Below, in pieces: positions 23,340 through 33,957 of a stretch of 64,000 nucleotides of DNA. The stretch covers positions 7,006,001 through 7,070,000 of the forward strand of contig JALGAS010000002.1 in NCBI GenBank assembly GCA_023078685.1, in the 5' to 3' direction. The notes below the pieces were generated by a model. It was not told where the DNA came from. It saw nothing but the letters and a program-made list of their open reading frames with translations, and did no database searches. A program made the position numbers and the translations under genes. The DNA is from Neopestalotiopsis rosae (lineage: Eukaryota > Ascomycota > Sordariomycetes > Amphisphaeriales > Sporocadaceae). Every line of letters begins with the position of its first letter. The stretch's first letter is position 1.

Positions 23340-24641
23340 GCTGGACTGCCGCCTGCGAAGGCGACTGCGCCACATTTCAAGTGTCCGAACCTGTACGTAG
23401 CCTTCTCAGCAACCACGCCCGGCCAACACTTTTAATAGTAGGAATTAAGCAGAAGTACTTTCTTTTTCCTCTTCTTCTTTAATTGACTACTCTTTCGAGT
23501 ATTACTGAATTGTGAGTACTGTATTTGCTAGAAAAGCAGGGCTCAGCCTGGGGCTATCAACCAAAAGAAGTGATGTATGAAAGCCCAGTACACCATCGAA
23601 CTCCCGGAATGTTGCTTAGATCGGGATTGAATTGTTCACTAATAGACAAATTAGCGAATGTGAAAGTTTCGACTTCAAAATTAAAACACAAGTGAAGTAG
23701 ATGCATGGAGGTAAAGAGCTTGGAATCGAAATCTGCAGACTTAAATCCTCAGGCAGTGAACAATCGTGGCTTTTCAACATTGTTGTACATGAGAATGAAT
23801 ATTACCCTCTTGCAATTTGGTCAAAGACCCGCAGCAACACTAGATAATTTCTGCAGCAGGCAGACACAATCAAATCACTCTGATCTACGGTTGGAAGAAG
23901 GCAACTGTAACTTGTAGGTCAATAATCTAACGCTTATGTGTCTCTAATGATCGGCTTTCAATCGTTGCATTCAATGGATGGTACCTGTATTTTGAATAAT
24001 GCCTCACTTCAGATCATTGGTATCAGATCAATTCAGCGCGGAGTGAGTTGAGCAGAAACAAAATAGACTTGCATAAAATTGAAAGTACCATATCGAGTCC
24101 TAAATATAATGTCGTCCCATACCGTTTTACTGGGAAACACCCTAGAGCATTACAAAATCTTAATTCACACTTTGGATTATATTATTCACTGTCAATGACA
24201 AATGCTGCCTTGTCGTCGCCCTGGGCCTCAGTGGCTCTTGAATCACCACTTGTGAGCTTGAACAGAGTCTGCTCATTGAAAGAAGCCATACCTGACTCAT
24301 AATGTGGCTGCTAACCCAAGGCGCACAAGTTCTCCGAGAGCTGTACACACAGGCAATGAAGCACGTGTCTTAAGGCAATATAATCCATATATACTTACCT
24401 CGCAAATCAAATATGGCCAGTCAGGTAAAACCAATCGGGTACTGTTAGGGTCTCCGCATACGGCGACGATGAAGACAACTTTGACTTCTTCGGATGTTCT
24501 AGGATGTAATCATGATCATTTCTATCTATGATAGATTCTCAGCCTACTTACAAGACTCTGTTGTCGCTCGCATATTCATGTGTGATCTTCAGCATTAGAG
24601 TCTCCGAAATGATCCATAGTTTCGTTTCTGTCCTTCCAACG
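23340..24641. other. Intergenic, 1.3 kb
   Basis: Promoter side of cdp-2 and 3' flank of the zinc-finger gene. Only short unsupported ORFs; AT-rich around 23440-23700. No element recognised. Confidence 0.5.
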
Positions 24642-26810
24642 CTAAGAAATATTATCGCCCGCGGTGGCCATGACTAGTCCAAAGTGCTCGTCCTCCGTCA
24701 TCCCTTCAGCAAACTGCCAATCCTCGTGAGATGCTTGGTGTAATGGGGCCCCTATTGGGGATTGCTCTGAATCCCACGTGAATATTCCAATTCCTTCGGG
24801 CGCCGTTGCCTCAGTAAAGGTCCATTGCTCGAGGAATGCTCCGTACGATAGATCGTCGGTGGAGGCTTGCCCTGGATTCCACGCACTCTCATTCACTCTT
24901 TCTTGCGTCGCGCTGCCACAAATCCCACCAAGATTATATTCGGCGGTATTATCTGCACTGTTTGTTGTGCCAATCCCATCTCTGCGAGCGGCAGACCCAC
25001 GGACTGCTCCTGCTCTCCCCCCAGTGCTTGCCGCAGAGGGCTGGTTCTGTAACTGTAGATTCTCGGAATCCAATGATATCGGGGAAGCAATACCTTCATC
25101 TGATCCATTTGCCAAAAGCCTTGACTCCTGTAGATCGCTGGGTATGTTCGCGTTTTCCGAAGGTATTTGCAATACTGCAGGTGAAGAACGGGTATCGTCA
25201 TCAGAAACGGTCGTGGCTGGGAGAGGTAATTGTCTGCCATTCAATGTATAGGCAGGGGTAAATAAAAAGTTCTGCGCGGCTGCCCGTATATCCCCTTCGA
25301 CTCTTGATAATGACGGGTACTGAGCCACGGCGAAGTCGAGAAATTGCTGAAGTGGGAGATCATCGTCAGTATCAGTGTAGTAAGGCGTGGCCGGCCGCGG
25401 GACATTTGGAAACAATTGGTCCCAGATCCAGTACCATTGGGAACACGGCCCTTGAAGCCTTGGGATGCGTCGCAATTGGTCCACGGGTTTTCCTCCTGTA
25501 GGAGTACACACATGTTGTTCGAGCTCAACTTCGTCGGCGAATTTAGTCCAACAGTCCTTGCAATGACTCGGACCAAGCTTGTGATCGCTTTGAAGGTGTT
25601 GCTTTACATGGCCGATCGGGTGCCAACTTCTCCGCATACAGCCACGATGCTCTCGAGAATTCTTCTTGTAGAAATGACACGCGAGGCGACTTTGGCTCTG
25701 CAATAGTGTAGGGCACTTATCGAATTCGGAAGGTTTCACTTTTTCGGTGTCTCCAGGCTTGTCTTTGTTGCTTGACCCTCTTCTTCCCTTAATGCCTTTC
25801 GAAGGTCGCTGATCGGATCCACCATCAGGTGTAGAGCCCAAGGACGAAGGTGTGGACTCCTGAGTGTTGCCAGTCGAACCACCTTTGGGTTTGCACATCG
25901 GCAGATGTCGTCTGAGGTCTACTTCATCGGTGAAAGACGTCCAACAATTCTTGCAATGATTGGGGCCAAGCTTGTGATGACTGCCGAGATGCTGCCTCAG
26001 AAAACTGATATTGTTAAATCGTCCCTTTGTGCAGGCGATGTGTCGCAGAGGATTCATCTTGTAGAAGGGGCATGCGAAGAAAAATTCCTTCTCTGGCCCC
26101 AATCTTTTAGAGTCTCTTGGCTCATCTTCCTCCTCCAATGCCCTTCCCCTCTTAGTACCTCGTGATGGACTTTCGAGAAATCCAATACAAGGACTACTCT
26201 GCAAGGGCTCGTCGTCAGATTCGTTATCAAATGCTTCGTGTGCGAAGCCTGAGGACAATGTAGCGGACTGGTGCGTGGTCCCGCGACGGCCATAATCCGA
26301 TGCAGCATTATGTCGCGTGTCCTTCTTAATTTTGTGATTGATGGATGCGATAATACTGGATACTGGCGAAAGCAGATCCACCGTCAAAAGCTCATCCGGA
26401 TTTGGACGTTCGGTCGGCCTTCTCATAGGAGAGCTCTCTACGCAAGAGTCCTGCTTTAGACTAAGAAGCGGTTCCTCGACACCATTGTGCTCGGTGTCGA
26501 TGCATGGCGGTGATAGCAATGAGACTGATGAAGTCCGTGTGGAATCAGATTCTGTGGAACTTTCCTGACGAAGAAAAAGATCACTGGCTACAAGTGGTGT
26601 AGATGAGAAATTCTTTGAGAGCTCCCGTCCTGACTGTTTGTCGTCCGGCTGAGCTTGCGCAGCATCTGTCGCAGTACGCTTGCTTTTCAGGGAGTCCTTG
26701 ACTTTGAACTTGATGACTTTGCAAGATTCGCATTTCTTGCGAAAGCAGGAGTTACAATGTTCGTCTCCTGGTACGCTTAGCCATGGTCCATGGCAATTGC
26801 ACTGCTTCAT
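24642..26810 (-). CDS. Fungal C2H2-like zinc-finger protein with duplicated CxFYK module
   Basis: Single exon, 722 aa. The N-terminus is Cys-rich (CNCHGPWLSV, HCNSCFRKKCESCK). Two copies of a fungal module follow about 120 residues apart. The first is ACPFYKMNP...C...FLRQHLGSHHKLGPNHCKNCW. The second is ACHFYKKNS...C...HVKQHLQSDHKLGPSHCKDCW. Each ends in an acidic-basic segment with further His/Cys (DEVDLRRHLPMC, DEVELEQHVC). This C-x-FYK...H...C2-type module is common in filamentous fungal proteins of unknown role, often listed as C2H2-type domain proteins. The C-terminal half (DDLPLQQFLDFAVAQYP and on) is acidic and disordered. Probably nuclear; DNA or RNA binding is an inference. Further introns cannot be excluded. 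Confidence 0.7.
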   Translation of the reverse strand: MKQCNCHGPWLSVPGDEHCNSCFRKKCESCKVIKFKVKDSLKSKRTATDAAQAQPDDKQSGRELSKNFSSTPLVASDLFLRQESSTESDSTRTSSVSLLSPPCIDTEHNGVEEPLLSLKQDSCVESSPMRRPTERPNPDELLTVDLLSPVSSIIASINHKIKKDTRHNAASDYGRRGTTHQSATLSSGFAHEAFDNESDDEPLQSSPCIGFLESPSRGTKRGRALEEEDEPRDSKRLGPEKEFFFACPFYKMNPLRHIACTKGRFNNISFLRQHLGSHHKLGPNHCKNCWTSFTDEVDLRRHLPMCKPKGGSTGNTQESTPSSLGSTPDGGSDQRPSKGIKGRRGSSNKDKPGDTEKVKPSEFDKCPTLLQSQSRLACHFYKKNSREHRGCMRRSWHPIGHVKQHLQSDHKLGPSHCKDCWTKFADEVELEQHVCTPTGGKPVDQLRRIPRLQGPCSQWYWIWDQLFPNVPRPATPYYTDTDDDLPLQQFLDFAVAQYPSLSRVEGDIRAAAQNFLFTPAYTLNGRQLPLPATTVSDDDTRSSPAVLQIPSENANIPSDLQESRLLANGSDEGIASPISLDSENLQLQNQPSAASTGGRAGAVRGSAARRDGIGTTNSADNTAEYNLGGICGSATQERVNESAWNPGQASTDDLSYGAFLEQWTFTEATAPEGIGIFTWDSEQSPIGAPLHQASHEDWQFAEGMTEDEHFGLVMATAGDNIS

Positions 26811-27711
26811 TCTTAGTAACGAATCTTTGAAGTTATAGGATCGTGAAGCTTACACATTGCCAAAGATTCGAGTCCGGAGCACGACCCATTCTCTGAGGCC
26901 GCCGGAGGTGTGACTTGAGCTCAGATATTGCTTTGCTGCAAATATCTTGAATCGTTCCCTGATCTGGGTTTCTTTTGGGTGATTCTTATAGTATTCTCAC
27001 GCAAAGTTGATTTGCACAGATTGACAGACCTCTCGAACATGTAGAGCCTTACACATAGCATACAGTTTCATGTGTGTCAACTAGTGACTAGGAACCGCTG
27101 CCGCCAGTTTTGATCAAACCGTTGATTTTCCTGCGTCACTGTGCCTAATGCACGTTCAGCTGATGTGTCGGGCGGTGCAGGGGGTTGGGCATATCATGTG
27201 ACCCATCCACCAGGTACGCAACCAGGTACCTAGGTATGAACGTACCTCATTGGATCAGATCATCTTGACCAATACAACATTTATAGTCCCGAATAGCAGA
27301 CAGGGGGTAGGACATTCCCAGGCTGTTGCGCACACCCTAGTGGTGTGATCAATGCTTTGATCATCATTTTGACGATACTTCAATCAATAGTCTGACTATC
27401 TATAAAATTTTGATCACGACTTTGATCAAGAATATTGCTGTCGCACGATTCTAGATTTAAGGGATTTGGCTGGCTTTGCCTGTCCATCTCTTCCCCCCTC
27501 CATCTCTATACGAGGTGGTAGATTCATATATAGTCATGAGATTTTTCTACGAGATAAAAATCTTCTCACACTATTCCACCCGATACAATGTACTTCAATT
27601 AGCAAGACCAAACCAATTTTTCGTGCTCCATGTCCGTGGACGTTGCTGTACTATTTCCATTCGTCTTTGTCCCAACGCTATCATCAAAACTTCTTGCAAC
27701 CATGAGTTTCG
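26811..27711. other. Intergenic, 0.9 kb
   Basis: Promoter side of the zinc-finger gene. Contains an AGGTACCTAGGTA-type block near 27220-27250 and several TTGATCA-like repeats between 27340 and 27430. No gene supported. Confidence 0.4.
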
Positions 27712-28014
27712 ATCGTTCTTCCCTTCATTGTTCCACTGATAAGTATGTAGCTGCTTTCAATACCGTATTTGAATAATATCGAAGACCGATATGCTGACTT
27801 GATGAGAAGACGATTAGCTCCTGAGAAGGAATCCGTCAATCTTGCACGATACTTAGCTGAAGCACCACCTACTGCTATCGAATCCCTGATTAAATTTCAA
27901 TATGTTCCGGACGAAAGGATACCGGACTATACTACCAATATGCAAAACGAATTGGCAGACTGGGATAAGCGCTGGAACGCAGCATCTTCCAAGAAAGACA
28001 AACGAAGGGATTGA
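27712..28014 (+). pseudogene. Small decayed or frameshifted ORF
   Basis: An ATG at 27712 opens a 24-codon frame (MSFDRSSLHCSTDKYVAAFN). This passes, one frame over and without a phase-compatible intron, into an 81-codon frame that ends at 28014 (RYADLMRRRLAPEKESVNLA, QNELADWDKRWNAASSKKDK). The second part has real-protein composition, charged and helical, but its first ATG is internal at 27800. A short 70-aa protein from that ATG is an alternative. Family not recognised. Confidence 0.3.
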
Positions 28015-28548
28015 AGGCGGAAGTAGCCAATATATTCCAGCATAAGGATTGAACCAGCAATGTCGTTATTTCTCGAGGATGGGAAAAGCCGAGAGAATGC
28101 GAGGCAAAATGAGGTGGATACAAAGATAAGAGACGCTCTACTTTGATTAAAACGTTGTCATGCGGCTATCTGGGCAAGAGTACTGGCGAGTCAGTTGATC
28201 GGTAGCGATGATACGTATTGAGTTCCTTTATGCATTTGGAGAAACCATGGCCGGAGACAGAACAAATTAGAAGTGTGATGAAGATTACTCGAAAATATCA
28301 AGGTATACAGAAAAAGGGATGCACTTATTTTTGCAATTTCCCAAATGGTTGCGGAGTGTATAATGCTAAGCGCCAGGCGATCCTGCCCCCGCTAATCGCC
28401 GGATCAAGACTACGCGCATACCAACTATAAACTCGATGATCTGCAAAAGTGCTCAAGAGTTCATACAACCAACTTTGCAACTTCAGGAATTTTTCTTCCC
28501 GATGAAGTGCATAAACATGAATAATAGTTCCATATTTACTTTTGCAAA
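28015..28548. other. Intergenic, 0.5 kb
   Basis: Contains an unsupported 70-codon ORF at 28218-28430 (Lys/Cys-rich, no recognisable motif). It may belong to the same decayed element as the ORF before it. Confidence 0.35.
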
Positions 28549-28770
28549 ATGGCTGCTAAAGCTTCATCCAGATTAACTCAGGTCCACTGTTTGCGTATCC
28601 GTCGTAATGACGCATGTTCCACGTTACGTCATAGACCGGGTACGACCACGACGAACTTGATCCCCAGATTCCCGAGAGCGAGTGCAGTGAATCCTTTCCG
28701 GAGTAGTTTTCGAAATCATTTGATGCATGATCTATCGTTTAGGAGGAAAATCGTGACAAAAGTTCCAAAA

Positions 28771-29667
28771 ATGAAGCAATGCACAGCCGAAGAGCTCTTT
28801 CCCTCGCACTCGGGACTCGGCGAGTCGCCGCTTTACGATGCGGCCTCGGACAGCCTCTTTTTCGTGGACATCAAGCACCATCTGGTGCACTGGGTGCCTT
28901 TGTCCATTGGCTGGGACGCCAAGCGGACCTACACCTTTATGGAACCCATCACCCGGCTAGATTTGGTCCAGGGCCGGAAAGACTTGCTCGCGGTGCAGAC
29001 CCGGCTCGGCTTTGCGCTATTGGACTTGTCCTCGGGCGTATTGAAGCGCCTCGCCAGCGTACGACACACCGGCGCAGACGGGCCCGAGCTCGACGACAAG
29101 GTGCGGATGAACGACGGCGCCATCGATGCCCGCGGTCGCTGGTGGGCGGGCTCCATGGCCCAAGACGAAGAGAGCCGGATCGGCCGGCTGTGGTGTCTTG
29201 ACAACGGCGAGGTCAAGGAGTTCCCTATTGAAGACGAAAAGGGCTGGGCCGTGCCCAACGGTCCCGTCTGGTCACCAGACGACAAGACCATGTATGTGCC
29301 ACAGACGCCGCAAGGTAAAATTTGGCAGTACGACTATGACGTAAAAACGGGAGATGCCTCGAATCGGCGCCTATTCGTCCATCTCGACAATGGCGGCATG
29401 CCAGATGGTATGGCCGTGGATAGAGATGGCTATATCTGGGTTGCGGCAAATTCGAAAGGAAAGCTTGTTCGATTCTCTCCAGAGGGCAAAGCAGTGGCCG
29501 AGGTTGAGGTGCCGGGAGCGAAAATGTGCTCCTGTCCAGCCTTTGGATCGTTAGACATGAAGACGTTATTCATCACATCAATCGCAGATGATGGGTCTTC
29601 TGGGCATGTGTATCAGGTTAGAGTCGACGTTGAGGGTATTGCAAGGCATAAGTATCGCCTGGCTTGA
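28771..29667 (+). CDS. SMP-30/gluconolactonase (regucalcin-like) protein
   Basis: Six-bladed beta-propeller lactonase, 298 aa from the ATG at 28771 (MKQCTAEELFPSHSGLGESP). Metal-site residues of the family are all in place: Glu18 in GLGESPLYD, Asn in RMNDGAIDARGRWWAGSM, Asn in VPNGPVWSPDD and Asp in GMPDGMAVDRDGYIWVA. Members hydrolyse sugar or other lactones with a divalent cation. The frame is open upstream to an ATG at 28549. That would add 74 residues, Arg/Ser-rich and poor in acidic residues, compatible with a mitochondrial presequence. Both starts are possible; the inner one gives the usual family length. Intronless. Confidence 0.85.
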   Translation: MKQCTAEELFPSHSGLGESPLYDAASDSLFFVDIKHHLVHWVPLSIGWDAKRTYTFMEPITRLDLVQGRKDLLAVQTRLGFALLDLSSGVLKRLASVRHTGADGPELDDKVRMNDGAIDARGRWWAGSMAQDEESRIGRLWCLDNGEVKEFPIEDEKGWAVPNGPVWSPDDKTMYVPQTPQGKIWQYDYDVKTGDASNRRLFVHLDNGGMPDGMAVDRDGYIWVAANSKGKLVRFSPEGKAVAEVEVPGAKMCSCPAFGSLDMKTLFITSIADDGSSGHVYQVRVDVEGIARHKYRLA

Positions 29668-29984
29668 AGTACACAAAAGCTACGGAGCAGAGCAGAAAAA
29701 GGGCTTGAGACTCCTATTACTTGGGAGAAGATGGGGTTGCATGAGAAGAACTGTGATGAAAGGTCCATGGCCTATTCACCGACTCTGATTCGCAGGTCGG
29801 GCGAACTGTTTTATTAGATTCACGTTGACTTGGTTCGCAAACTCACGTAGAATCTTGGATTTCTATAAAGGATCGCTTCATGTTGTGATGTTCTGGAGAA
29901 AATAAGGACTCTAAGCCTCTTGACCACCATCAGCACAGTCTCGGAATTGATTATTGCAAGTAATCCATCTTCGGAGAAAGAAAC
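29668..29984. other. Intergenic, 0.3 kb
   Basis: 3' flank of the lactonase gene and promoter of the Cys/His-rich gene, both on the plus strand. Nothing else seen. Confidence 0.4.
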
Positions 29985-30575
29985 ATGGCTTCAAGCCCAC
30001 CACCGAAACCATGCTCCTACACATACCCAGTGCGATGCCGGGTAGACTGCCCACCAGAGAAAACCTACTGCGACCAACATCAATGTCTATGGCCGACGTG
30101 CGACAATGGCCGCGAATACGTCACGGGCGGCCTCATACTATCGCTCGTCATACCGCCCGGCTTCTGCGCCCTACACCAATGCAACGTACGAAATTGTCAA
30201 AACGCGAAAAAGCTCAAGGAAACAGCCATGGCACCATCGGTGGCGCACATTGACGCCATGATGGCCCAGAGCAGCCCGGGTCTGCCGCAGTGGCAGTACG
30301 GACAGGCCTTGCAGCAGCACTTGGCAAACTCCACGACTTTTCCGCCGGCTGGCACCGAGGGTAATACTGTATACTCGTTGTTGTTTCTGCAGCATGTGGC
30401 CGCTCACTGTGTACTTCATCAGTGCAAAGCCAATGACGACTGCACCCAGCCCGTGAGGGGAGAGGACTTCTGCAGGATACATGAGTACATGAAGGTAGAA
30501 GGTGGTGATACGGATAGAGATAGAGATAGTAAAAGACACCGCCGGCACCACCACAAATCCCGTCGCCATTGCTAG
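29985..30575 (+). CDS. Small Cys/His-repeat protein, putative zinc binder
   Basis: Single exon, 196 aa, family not recognised. The notable feature is a motif C-x2-H-x-C-x4/5-C that occurs three times (YCDQHQCLWPTC, FCALHQCNVRNC, HCVLHQCKANDDC). A partial fourth is FCRIHEYM. The spacing suggests repeated zinc-binding loops, each preceded by a Pro/Gly turn (VDCPPEKTYC, IPPGFC, VRGEDFC). The C-terminal tail is an extremely basic Arg/His run (SKRHRRHHHKSRRHC), which could bind nucleic acid or act as a nuclear signal. No signal peptide. Zinc binding is inference. Confidence 0.6.
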   Translation: MASSPPPKPCSYTYPVRCRVDCPPEKTYCDQHQCLWPTCDNGREYVTGGLILSLVIPPGFCALHQCNVRNCQNAKKLKETAMAPSVAHIDAMMAQSSPGLPQWQYGQALQQHLANSTTFPPAGTEGNTVYSLLFLQHVAAHCVLHQCKANDDCTQPVRGEDFCRIHEYMKVEGGDTDRDRDSKRHRRHHHKSRRHC

Positions 30576-31072
30576 CGACATCTCAGTATGCCATTGCGGA
30601 CCAGAATAATGAGCCGTAGCTAAGACTCAGTAGTCCCTTTCGATTGCAACCAATCGACTCTTTGATGTGGTCCAGGAATGACAGTCGAATATGTAGTGAA
30701 TGCGTTTGTTGAAAGCCACTATAAGCACGATGAGCATTGTACTTGTCTCCTACCACACGTCCAATGCAAATGAAGATCGATTCGTGTTTGTTTAATATTT
30801 CTCATTGATGCTTTACACAACAAAAGGAATCCGTCCTCTAGTGTTCGCCAAAGCCGTGTCTGCCCGTTCACCAATGTCGCCTCGGGTCTTTTGCTTTCTA
30901 AAGGTTGTAAGTAGTAGACATATACACATCTGACCATCCGTAAAGATGACAGCTCTACACCGTTGTTTCCGAGTGGAATCCCCCCTTCCAATTCCAATTA
31001 GTCAATTCAGACGACGGGTTTCCAGAATTGAGTATTGCCGAGGGTATTTAATCGAAGCCGGGTGCCGTTCGC
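30576..31072. other. Intergenic, 0.5 kb, convergent 3' ends
   Basis: Lies between the 3' ends of two convergent genes (Cys/His-repeat protein and COX6). No gene or element seen. Confidence 0.45.
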
Positions 31073-31892
31073 TTAGTGAGACTCCTCAGGGTAGAGGTCC
31101 TCCTTGAGGAGGATGCCGAGCTCCTCGCGCAGAGGCTTGAGCTCTGCGAGGTACTGCTCGTACTGGCCCTTGTTCTCAACCTTGGCCTTGATACCCTCGA
31201 AGATACGGACGGCGGTGGGGAAGTCGTTGACGCGGCGGGCAGCCTTGAGGGCAGCGACGACAACGGAAGGAGAGGGAACGAGATCGTAGGCGAAGGCGTT
31301 GTTCAGGTTGCGCTGTAGCAGTAATGATCAGTTGTCTGTTGACATGATCCATGTGGTGAAGAATTGGCGGTAACCCGCAGTGGTGGAAGATGACGCAGGA
31401 GCCGAAAGTGGCATGATCATACGATTCCCGAAAATTGAGTTTGGGACGACGGGCAAAGACCGCTTACCTGCAGCTCGAAAACATCTTGTACGGCCTCAAA
31501 CTCCTTCTCGTATCTGTTTAAGAGATCGAAATCAGCTACTGATGTCTTCATAGATGGGGGCTGGTGCCCAATTGAATCATATCGGAGCTGATAGTGCGCG
31601 CCGATAGTCTAACCAGCAGTCCACGGCATGATAAACAGCCGGCTCTGCGTTGGTGCTGGCAAGACGAGGCAATTGAGCCCAAGAGTGTGTATCCTCACCT
31701 GGCAGTGAACTCCTCAAAGGTCTCCTCGGCGTGCGGGTCGCTGCGGCGGGCAACGGTTGTGCTGAAGTTGAATCTGGAGGCAGCAATGGGAGCGATGGCA
31801 CCAGCACGGCTGGAGGCAACGGGCCGGCATGCGCGGATGATGCTGGCAGAGGGCCCGCGGGCGATGGTTCGGAGGAGGGTGGTGGAAGCCAT
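31073..31892 (-). CDS. COX6: Cytochrome c oxidase subunit 6 (subunit Va homologue)
   Basis: Nuclear-encoded subunit of complex IV in the inner mitochondrial membrane. Exons 31699..31892, 31468..31513 and 31073..31312 join in frame to 159 aa. Residues 1 to about 50 are an Arg/Ser/Ala presequence (MASTTLLRTIARGPSASIIR). The mature part follows the Va fold: HAEETFEEFTARYEKEFEAV, then RNLNNAFAYDLVPSPSVVVA, ALKAARRVNDFPTAVRIFEG and the C-terminus LGILLKEDLYPEE. The two introns (185 and 155 nt) are longer than most in this window. The small 46-nt middle exon is easily missed by automated calls. Confidence 0.93.
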
Positions 31893-33957
31893 TGCGTCGT
31901 GACGGTCGCGGATGGATGTGATTGAGTGTCTGGCGAGAAGTGGATGCTGGGGTCGGGGCGTCGCGGATTGTCTCTTGGGAGCAACTGAATCGTGAGATTC
32001 GAAATATCGTGGCGGACCAGAGGAGAAAAGGAAGTCGCTCAATTCACGTAATTTGATTGGCTCAAACCTGCCGGTGGACCTTGCTGAGCTTTGCAGTGCT
32101 TCAGCCACAGGTCCAGTGCTTGGGTGATCTTTGCGCCAGGGTCTCTTTGGTGGCTTGAGGTTCCCCAATCTGTGAATGTCAGTGCGCTCAACCAAGTGTG
32201 GCGTCGTGTGGAGGTGGCATCAAATCGACAAGCCACCTGAGTACCCAAGCCACCCGTCAAAGCATTCCAGAATCCCATTGTTTCTTTCCTGTTGCATTGT
32301 TCCAAAAGTCACTGTTGCATCTCAAGCACATGATTGCACCCACTACAACCTAGCCGAGGACCCGAGTACTCCGTATCGGATCGGAGATCTTAGTATGGCT
32401 ACCAATAGAAAAACATAGGTAGCACATTATGCAAGCAAGCATTTCCATGTTCGTGGTGGTTCATGCAAGCGATGCTCTAAGCTTGTCTACACTGCACCTG
32501 TCCTACATACGATTACATAGTTGATGAGGTTTTCGAGTTCCTACTTAGCAACCATTTTCTGTGTGTATGAGGAAGAAGCAGCACTTCCATGTGATCCTTT
32601 GTTTGCCCGTCGGATAGAAGCAGTGTTCGCTCCTCGGTCAGGAGATGACAGCACACTGATTTATGTGGACTCCCTGGTGCCAACCTGCACGATAGCGGAG
32701 TTTCTCTTGGTCCCAAATTGCACAGTATGCAATCCGTATGATCATGCCTCGGCGAAACCGTTGACGAATTCGTTCTAGCAAATTGTCTGTGCCTTTACGA
32801 GTATACTCGAAAATCTGTCAACTCACCAAATACTATATCATTGTTGACTGAGCATGGACACCAGATTCAACTCAATTGAGCTGCAACCTTTTAATCCGTT
32901 GGGGACCACAATATGGGGTAGAACTACAACATGTCATGAATAATGCGCAGTATTTTGGGGGTTGCCCCGTCGCGAGTCCCATTGGTACCTTGCAGTTTGG
33001 TTTATAATAGTCTGAATCCCAACCTTATTGCATTCCCAAAACAGACCAAATTTTCCGCTGGCCAAGAGTCGTGAAAGTCTGTTCTGCGGTCACTCCGCCT
33101 ACCACCGAGGCACGCAATCATAACATTGCCCATTGAATCCCTCTCACGTGGTACGAGATTGAAGATTATCCATGGTGGCTTTCATTGGTTCAGCTGCCTT
33201 GGAAGCTACCTTAATGTACAATTTCGCTATGCAGCATCACAAATTAGCTGGGCCTAGCTGGATTCGCGGCTCTGTCGGTTCTGGTAGCTCAGCCGGTTTA
33301 TGGCAGCCTTGGTACTAATCTGTCCTGTACGCGTTTTATGAACACGGTCAGCCAGTAAAATGGTAATGTCCAAACGGCCACTGGGTCAATTGTCGTTGGG
33401 GGTTCCACGGGCGCCCGGGGGTCGCGGATCCCGAATCGTACAATGTCCTCACAGTCTCACCTTTTAGTGCTGCGCTATGCGGCTTGCTCTACTTTGCTGG
33501 GCACTCCGCTGAATCCCCAGGGCAGGGGCCTAGGGACCAATGCTAGGCGAATTGCGATGGCCGACGAAAAACTTTAGTGCCATTTTGTTATTTCCCCTTT
33601 TAATTCGCGGCCGTCATCTAAAAGAACGGTACACGACCATAATATTGACGGTGGTTTCTGTCCGGCTTCTCCTTCTTTCTGCTTTTCTTCCCTCACCTTT
33701 CGAAAGGCTGCTTGGCGAAGCGACTGTTCAGAGGCATTTTCGTCTTCGATTCTCTGCTTCTTCTTGTCGCTCCTTGTACCGGGTCTTTTTTCTTCTTCTC
33801 GACCCGCGTTTTCCGGCTCGCGCCCGCGACACCCACCCCCGACTAATCCTCCCCGTCCTCGAGACATTGTTGAAGCTTGCGCTCTCGTCGCACAAGCACG
33901 AAAACTGGTCAATTGCATAGTTCAGTGCAGAAATTGCTCGCTCTCTTGCAAACAGCC
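31893..33957. other. Intergenic, 2.1 kb, divergent promoters of COX6 and elongase genes
   Basis: No ORF with recognisable sequence. CT-rich stretches at 33650-33860 lead into the elongase start, as is common in fungal 5' leaders. A fragment near 33290 resembles a tRNA A-box but has no B-box or cloverleaf. Confidence 0.45.

Noticed and set aside
33280..33345. TAGCTCAGCCGG, tRNA A-box-like sequence
   Set aside because: No B-box at the right distance and no cloverleaf can be drawn.
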